Part shown: positions 5,562 through 10,113 of the stretch, one piece after another | Layout: each line of letters begins with the position of its first letter | Numbering within the stretch: the first letter of the stretch is position 1 | Assembly: GCA_964654825.1 (NCBI GenBank) | Contig: CAZZKG010000092.1 | Coordinates: forward strand, 1 to 10,113 | Length of the DNA stretch: 10,113 bases | Origin: CAZZKG01 sp964654825 | GTDB lineage: Bacteria; Gemmatimonadota; CAZMKB01 | Reading direction: 5' to 3' | Made by a program: the position numbers and the translations under genes | Notes under the pieces: generated by a model | The model's database searches: none | Seen by the model: only the letters and a program-made list of their open reading frames with translations | What the model was told of the DNA's origin: nothing

Positions 5562-8500
5562 ATCCCTGCTTCGGCTGGTTGTAAGCAACCCCATCGCGAC
5601 TGTGCTGATGGCCACATTCATGGCCCTTGCCGGGGTGTATTCCGCTCGACATATGCCGGTCGACCTGTTTCCGAAGCTTGATATCCCTGTAGTGAACATC
5701 ATTACCCATTACCCCGGAGCCTCCCCGGAAGACATGGAGCGGCTCATCTCCCGGCTGATAGAGAACGAAATGCGGAGTATCCCCGGTGTCAAACGGGTTG
5801 CCTCGACATCGGTACAGGGAATCTCGCAGGTAACCGCGGAATTCAGTTGGGGGACTACTGTACGTGATGCGAGGCAGCTCGTGCAGGCGAGACTGGCTCG
5901 GCTTGCAGGTCATCTTCCTGCCAGCAGCACTCCGCGTCTCGAGAATATCGGTACCACCCTCCAGGAGGTTTGCGGCTACGTAATATACGGTGGTGGGGAT
6001 ATGGTGACCCTCCAAAACATCGCTCGCCATGACCTGGCAGGACGCCTCATGAGCGTCGACGGCGTTTCGTCGGTGGAAGTGCTCGGCGGTGATCGGCGGG
6101 CCTTTTATGTGGAGATCAAACCTGAAATGTTGATCCGCCTTCAGCTCACCGTGGATGATATCGTGTTGATATTGAAACATCACAACATATCATCAGTGAC
6201 CGGGTATCTCGACCGGTCCGGGCGGGAATATCTGATTCGCGGCGATGCCCGTCTCAGAACTCTCGAGGACATACGGTCTCTTCCAATCCTGAGTGATGGG
6301 ACAAAATCGGTTCTGCTGAAAGATGTGGCGAAAGTATTCGAAGGACATACCCCCAGGCATTACACAGTTCATGGAGATGCGGTTCCGGCAGTGGCGATTA
6401 TTGTCCGGAAACAGCCCGGGGCGAGCACGATCCGCGTGGTGAGCGGAATTGATGTGGCGCTCACTCATCTGACGAATCTTCTTCCTCCTGAAGCGCATGT
6501 CAAGAAGTTCTACGACCAATCGGAGATCATCAAGGAGTCGCAGGATGAGATCGTTCAGGACCTCGCCATCGGGGCCCTTCTGGCCATACTGGTCCTCTAT
6601 CTCTTTCTTGGCTCGGTCCGGCCGACTCTGATCGTAGCTCTCACTATACCCATCACCTTTCTTGCTACGGTTGCCATCATGAGATGGCTGGGTATGAGCC
6701 TGAATGTGATTACCATGGCGGCCCTGACGCTGGCAATCGGTATGATCGTTGATGATGCAATCGTCGTTGCCGAGAATATTGTTCGCCACGCCCAGTTAAC
6801 AACAAAAGCAAACGAGGCAAGTATAGAAGGGGCCCTGGAGATTGCCGGCCCCGATGCCTCAGGGACCTTCACCACTGTGGCCGCGTTTCTTCCACTCGTC
6901 CTGATGACGGGGCTTGCCGCGCTTTTTATGCGGCCCTTCGGCCTGACCATCAGTGCGGCGCTCCTCGTCTCTCTGCTCCTTTCCCTGACATTGGTACCGA
7001 CACTTTTCAGCCGGATGAAAGGACTCTCTTCCAGCAGGAACGATTCTCCCGGCACGCGTCTGCTCGCACGATTGGATGCGGCGCTTCAGGTCACCTTGAG
7101 GTTCTCTTTCCGGCGCAAGCGGCTTGTCCTGGCTCTCGCCGGCCTCTCTCTGGGGTTGGCTGGACTGACCGCGTTCCTGGGCAAGGCTTCCATCCTGCCG
7201 CCAATTGATGAGGGAGCTGTTCTTATCGAGTACGTCATGCCGCCCGGCACATCTCTCAAGGAGAGCAATCGGATAGGAGATACACTCGATGTGATCGCCC
7301 TGACGGATACCGATGTCTCATGCGTATACAGGCGGACAGGTTCTCCGGGAAGCGGGTACCAGATCGAAGGAGTCAACAAGGGAGAATTGCTTGTCAAGCT
7401 GAAACACAAGGAAGAGCGAACCAGGTCTGTCGAGGAAATCATTCGGACCCTGAAAGAATCCTATTCGAAATTGAGCGGTGTGGTTTTCCTCTACCACCAA
7501 CCGACGCAGGAAAAGATCGACGAAAGCTTCTCCGGGTTGCCCGCCCTGTTCGGCGTTACAATTTACGGCACCGATACAGACACACTCATTCTGCTCGCCG
7601 ACAGAGTGGAAACCGTGCTCTCGAAAGAATCCGGTGTTTCCAACGTTGTGAACAATACGAAGGTGAAGATCCCGCAGATAGACGTGCGGATAAACTACCT
7701 CTCCCTTGCACAGTACGGAGTGGACGTCGCCACTGTTTTGAGCACGCTCGAAGCCGCACGTTTTGGAGTGGAGGCGACACAGATTATCCGGCAAAAAGAG
7801 GATGTCGCCGTGTTAGTGAGGATGGATACCGACACACCTCCCGATGTCGAGCGTATCAGGCAGTTGCCAATTAGTACCGCCCGCGGAGAGTGGCTGCCGC
7901 TGGAACGTGTTGCCGCAGTGAACATCAGCCATGCACCTTCAGCAATAACCCGGTTGAACGGCCAGCGGCAGATCACGCTTCTGGCGGAAGTGGAAGGCGA
8001 CATCCCATCCGTGGTCAAAGATCTGCGGCGGCGGTTCCGGTCGATTGAACTCCCTCGAGGGTACAGCATAGATTTCACCGGCCAGTACCATGTGCTTATC
8101 GAAACGGCGACGGAAATGATGCTCGCCGTCCTGGCCGCCGTCGTGCTGATCTATCTCATCATGGTGATGCAGTTCGGCTCCTGGCTCCAGCCTCTCATCA
8201 TCCTGGTGACAGTCCCCCTGTCGCTTGTTGGTGCTCTTGTCGGCTTGTTCCTGACCCGGCAGGGCATCGACATATCTGTAGGAATGGGTATGGTAACCCT
8301 GGTGGGCATTGCTGTTAATAACGCCATCGTCCTCATTGATTTTTCCAACAGGGAACTCGCTTCCGGCAAGAGTATTACCGACGCACTGCTTTCCGCCGAC
8401 TCTGTTCGCCTCCGCCCCATACTGCTCACCACGCTCACTACTATCGCTGCGTTACTGCCGACCGCAGTAGGAACAACCGTCGGGTCAAGAATCTTCCAGC

Positions 8501-8622
8501 CTTTTGCCATTACTGTAATCGGCGGATTGGTCGGGGGCGTATTGGCGACGTTGGTGATAATTCCAACCGTTGCAGAAGCTGTTCTCCATCACTATCCCGT
8601 CGGGCGGGAAAGCGTCGCATAG
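5557..8622 (+). CDS. RND efflux transporter, inner-membrane proton-driven pump
   Basis: At 1021 residues this is a full-length, uninterrupted AcrB/CusA-superfamily pump that exports substrate from the periplasm or inner membrane through the adaptor and channel, driven by proton entry. The architecture is TM1 (about 12-30), first porter/docking region (31-335), TM2-6 (about 336-485), TM7 (about 522-542), second periplasmic region (543-850), TM8-12 (about 852-1005) and a short tail. Features include the N-terminal DLFPKLDIP and YPGASPEDME. TM4 carries Asp399-Asp400 in IGMIVDDAIVVAEN, the proton-relay pair of HAE (drug-type) pumps; HME metal pumps carry a single Asp followed by Gly/Ala. In TM10 the AcrB lysine position is replaced in GIAVNNAIVLIDF (Asn921-Asn922), as in many non-AcrB clades. 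GREYLIRGDAR, LEDI and PPIDEG with PPGTSL recall HME porters. The start overlaps the stop of the preceding mini-ORF. Substrate unknown. Confidence 0.96.
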   Translation: MRSLLRLVVSNPIATVLMATFMALAGVYSARHMPVDLFPKLDIPVVNIITHYPGASPEDMERLISRLIENEMRSIPGVKRVASTSVQGISQVTAEFSWGTTVRDARQLVQARLARLAGHLPASSTPRLENIGTTLQEVCGYVIYGGGDMVTLQNIARHDLAGRLMSVDGVSSVEVLGGDRRAFYVEIKPEMLIRLQLTVDDIVLILKHHNISSVTGYLDRSGREYLIRGDARLRTLEDIRSLPILSDGTKSVLLKDVAKVFEGHTPRHYTVHGDAVPAVAIIVRKQPGASTIRVVSGIDVALTHLTNLLPPEAHVKKFYDQSEIIKESQDEIVQDLAIGALLAILVLYLFLGSVRPTLIVALTIPITFLATVAIMRWLGMSLNVITMAALTLAIGMIVDDAIVVAENIVRHAQLTTKANEASIEGALEIAGPDASGTFTTVAAFLPLVLMTGLAALFMRPFGLTISAALLVSLLLSLTLVPTLFSRMKGLSSSRNDSPGTRLLARLDAALQVTLRFSFRRKRLVLALAGLSLGLAGLTAFLGKASILPPIDEGAVLIEYVMPPGTSLKESNRIGDTLDVIALTDTDVSCVYRRTGSPGSGYQIEGVNKGELLVKLKHKEERTRSVEEIIRTLKESYSKLSGVVFLYHQPTQEKIDESFSGLPALFGVTIYGTDTDTLILLADRVETVLSKESGVSNVVNNTKVKIPQIDVRINYLSLAQYGVDVATVLSTLEAARFGVEATQIIRQKEDVAVLVRMDTDTPPDVERIRQLPISTARGEWLPLERVAAVNISHAPSAITRLNGQRQITLLAEVEGDIPSVVKDLRRRFRSIELPRGYSIDFTGQYHVLIETATEMMLAVLAAVVLIYLIMVMQFGSWLQPLIILVTVPLSLVGALVGLFLTRQGIDISVGMGMVTLVGIAVNNAIVLIDFSNRELASGKSITDALLSADSVRLRPILLTTLTTIAALLPTAVGTTVGSRIFQPFAITVIGGLVGGVLATLVIIPTVAEAVLHHYPVGRESVA

Positions 8623-8678
8623 TGAATCGTCGGAGTGAGGTGCTCAATACTCTGAATCATGACGGCGGGGATACCTAC

Positions 8679-8705
8679 AGCGCCATCTGTGGGGCGCTTC
8701 TGTTT
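8679..8705 (+). terminator. Candidate terminator of the efflux operon
   Basis: AGCGCC (8679-8684) and GGCGCT (8693-8698) form a perfect 6-bp GC-rich stem with an 8-nt loop, followed by TCTGTTT (8699-8705). It lies 57 bp after the transporter stop, between convergent genes. The T-tract is modest, so termination may be partial. I see no comparably good terminator for the minus-strand gene; a short ATCT/AGAT hairpin at 8722-8733 has no T-tract on the relevant strand. Confidence 0.45.
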
Positions 8706-8753
8706 GCACGGATGGGATGCCATCTCCGAAGATCGCCCCTCCCTGCCCGTATG

Positions 8754-10113
8754 TCAGTCGCCGACTATGCGGGCGAGTGATTTTGCCAACGTGTCGAGTG
8801 CGGACTCGTCCGGCAGCGTGACCGTCATTTTTATCTCACCGTCTTCTCCTTCAACCATGCATTCGGAAAGCTTCTCTTTGAATGACCTGGTCAGCCTCCT
8901 CGTCTCCGGTGTCTCTTCCCGGTCGGGAAACATCTCACCGATAAAAGCAAAGGCGGCACCCAGCAGCTGTCCTCCCGCCCTGGCAACTTTCTCCCGGCGG
9001 GCGAAGCGTTCCGCCTCCTTCTCCATCTGTTGTTTGAGGCTTTCATCCGGCGGCGCGTCCGGCTTTGCGCCCAGAAGGACTTCCAGGCGCCTCTTGAGTT
9101 CGTCCATCCCGGCGAACAGGTCTACTTCCGCGCCTTCGTAGTCGGGGTCGAGGGCGGCCAGGAACAGTTCCTGTTTCGCAGAGAGTGTCGTAAGAAGACT
9201 CTCCTCCAGGGTGTCTTCCGTGACAAGGAGGAACACCTGGACGGGCCTTTTCTGCCCCATGCGGTGGACGCGGCCGATCCTCTGTTCGAGGACGGCAGGG
9301 TTCCACGGAAGGTCGACGTTTATCACGGTGTCGGCCGCCTGGAGATTCAGGCCGGTGGATCCGGCATTGGTCGAGACGAACAGCCTGCAGTCGCTGTCGT
9401 TCTGAAACCTGTGCATCAGCGCCTGGCGTTTCTTCTGGGGGACCGACCCGTCCAGCCTGACGTATTCCAGCTCGTGTTTATTCAACAGGGGCTGGATCAG
9501 GTTGAGCATGGTGGTCCACTCCGAGAAGAGGACTATCTTCCGATCCTCTTCGGCCATCATCTGATCCAGCAGGACATCCAGTTCTTCCAGTTTGCTCGAG
9601 TAGCCGGGAGGTTTTTTGTCGACAAGGAAGGTGCTGTTGGCGGACATCCTGCACATGAGCAGGGCCTTCTGCAGCCGCAGAAGGTCCATCTCTGAAATGT
9701 ACTGCTTCGAGAGTACGGTGCTCACGATCTTTCTGTGAGCGTTGTGAAGCTCGATCTGTTCCGAAGTGGGAGGGATCCTCCGGATCTCCGTGGTCCGGGG
9801 TGGCAGGTCCTCGATCACCTTCTTTCTCGTACGACGGATCAGGACCGGCTCGAGCCTCTTTCGGAGATCGTCGAGGTTCTTGTATCCGAGCAGCTTCCCC
9901 TTCTCATCGGTCACCCTGTACTTGTTGTAGAAGCGGAAAGCGGGACCCAGGCGCCTGTCGTCGATGAACTCGACAATCGAGAAGAGTTCTTCGAGGCGGT
10001 TTTCGAGAGGCGTCCCGGTCAGGACCAGGGCGAATGGAGACTTGAGCGCCTTGATCATCCGGCTGGTTTTCGCCTCCCAGTTCTTGATTCTCTGCCCCTC
10101 GTCGAGGATGATC
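8754..10113 (-). CDS. SNF2-family helicase-like ATPase, 5'-truncated
   Basis: The minus-strand frame is open to the right window edge (first full codon at 10112-10110) and ends at a TGA at 8756-8754, giving 452 visible residues. It begins inside RecA-like domain 1. Motif II reads DEGQRIKNW (about residues 4-12), followed by motif III LTGTPLENRLEEL. Domain 2 carries motif IV (KIVLFSEWTTML), RLDGSVPQKKRQ, motif V (STNAGSTGLNLQAADTVINV) and motif VI (EQRIGRVHRMGQ), all typical of SNF2/RapA-like dsDNA translocases that remodel protein-DNA or polymerase complexes. Motifs I and Ia and any N-terminal accessory domain are outside the window. A C-terminal tail of roughly 130-140 residues, partly charged and helical, is not recognised. 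The gene converges on the efflux operon and probably has no functional link to it. Its partners, including any defence-type neighbours, would lie to the right. Confidence 0.95.
   Translation of the reverse strand, partial: IILDEGQRIKNWEAKTSRMIKALKSPFALVLTGTPLENRLEELFSIVEFIDDRRLGPAFRFYNKYRVTDEKGKLLGYKNLDDLRKRLEPVLIRRTRKKVIEDLPPRTTEIRRIPPTSEQIELHNAHRKIVSTVLSKQYISEMDLLRLQKALLMCRMSANSTFLVDKKPPGYSSKLEELDVLLDQMMAEEDRKIVLFSEWTTMLNLIQPLLNKHELEYVRLDGSVPQKKRQALMHRFQNDSDCRLFVSTNAGSTGLNLQAADTVINVDLPWNPAVLEQRIGRVHRMGQKRPVQVFLLVTEDTLEESLLTTLSAKQELFLAALDPDYEGAEVDLFAGMDELKRRLEVLLGAKPDAPPDESLKQQMEKEAERFARREKVARAGGQLLGAAFAFIGEMFPDREETPETRRLTRSFKEKLSECMVEGEDGEIKMTVTLPDESALDTLAKSLARIVGD

Noticed and set aside
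8659..9141. Plus-strand open frame of about 160 codons opposite the SNF2 gene
   Set aside because: It lies antisense to the conserved SNF2 C-terminal region, has low-complexity Ser-rich content typical of an antisense shadow frame, and has no plausible ribosome-binding context.
1..10113. CRISPR arrays, tRNA or rRNA genes, insertion sequences, attachment sites
   Set aside because: I saw no regularly spaced repeats, tRNA-like cloverleaf or CCA end, rRNA segments, transposase motifs or terminal inverted repeats anywhere in the window.

Overview
This window comes from a Gram-negative bacterium. It encodes an outer-membrane lipoprotein channel, a periplasmic adaptor and an inner-membrane RND pump, which only make sense in a two-membrane envelope. 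Base composition looks moderately GC-rich (roughly 55-60% by eye, not computed). Nothing in the sequence fixes the phylum; the style of the pump, sensor kinase and SNF2 protein would fit a deltaproteobacterium-like or candidate-phylum genome, but that is only an impression.

Layout: (1) 1-486, the 3' part of a TetR-family repressor, cut by the left window edge. (2) 487-703, an intergenic region with inverted repeats, a 16-codon leader-like ORF with a perfect AGGAGG, and a good sigma70-type promoter that reads into the next gene. (3) 704-2810, an overlapping OmpR/CusR-type response regulator and a HAMP/HisKA sensor histidine kinase. (4) 2811-2934, a compact intergenic region that can fold into a closed multi-stem leader directly in front of the next ribosome binding site. 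(5) 2935-8622, a three-gene tripartite efflux operon (outer-membrane factor, membrane fusion protein, RND transporter) tightly coupled by a 4-nt ATGA overlap and TGATG overlaps. (6) 8623-8753, a convergent intergenic region with a candidate terminator. (7) 8754-10113, on the minus strand, the C-terminal two-thirds or so of the helicase core of a SNF2-family ATPase, cut by the right edge.

The two-component system presumably senses an envelope or periplasmic signal and switches on the adjacent pump, as in the Cus, Cop and Czc arrangements. The pump substrate cannot be read from the sequence. The transporter's TM4 carries the Asp-Asp of drug/hydrophobe (HAE) pumps, while the regulators, the outer-membrane factor and parts of the porter domain resemble heavy-metal (HME) systems.

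Two non-textbook structures stand out. First, the leader at about 2855-2915 has a perfect 9-bp outer stem enclosing two hairpins, and the whole 6-nt loop of one hairpin is complementary to a downstream segment. Second, there is a 71-bp-offset duplication of the adaptor/transporter junction at 5456-5561. It has created a 23-codon ORF bounded on both sides by TGATG stop/start overlaps.
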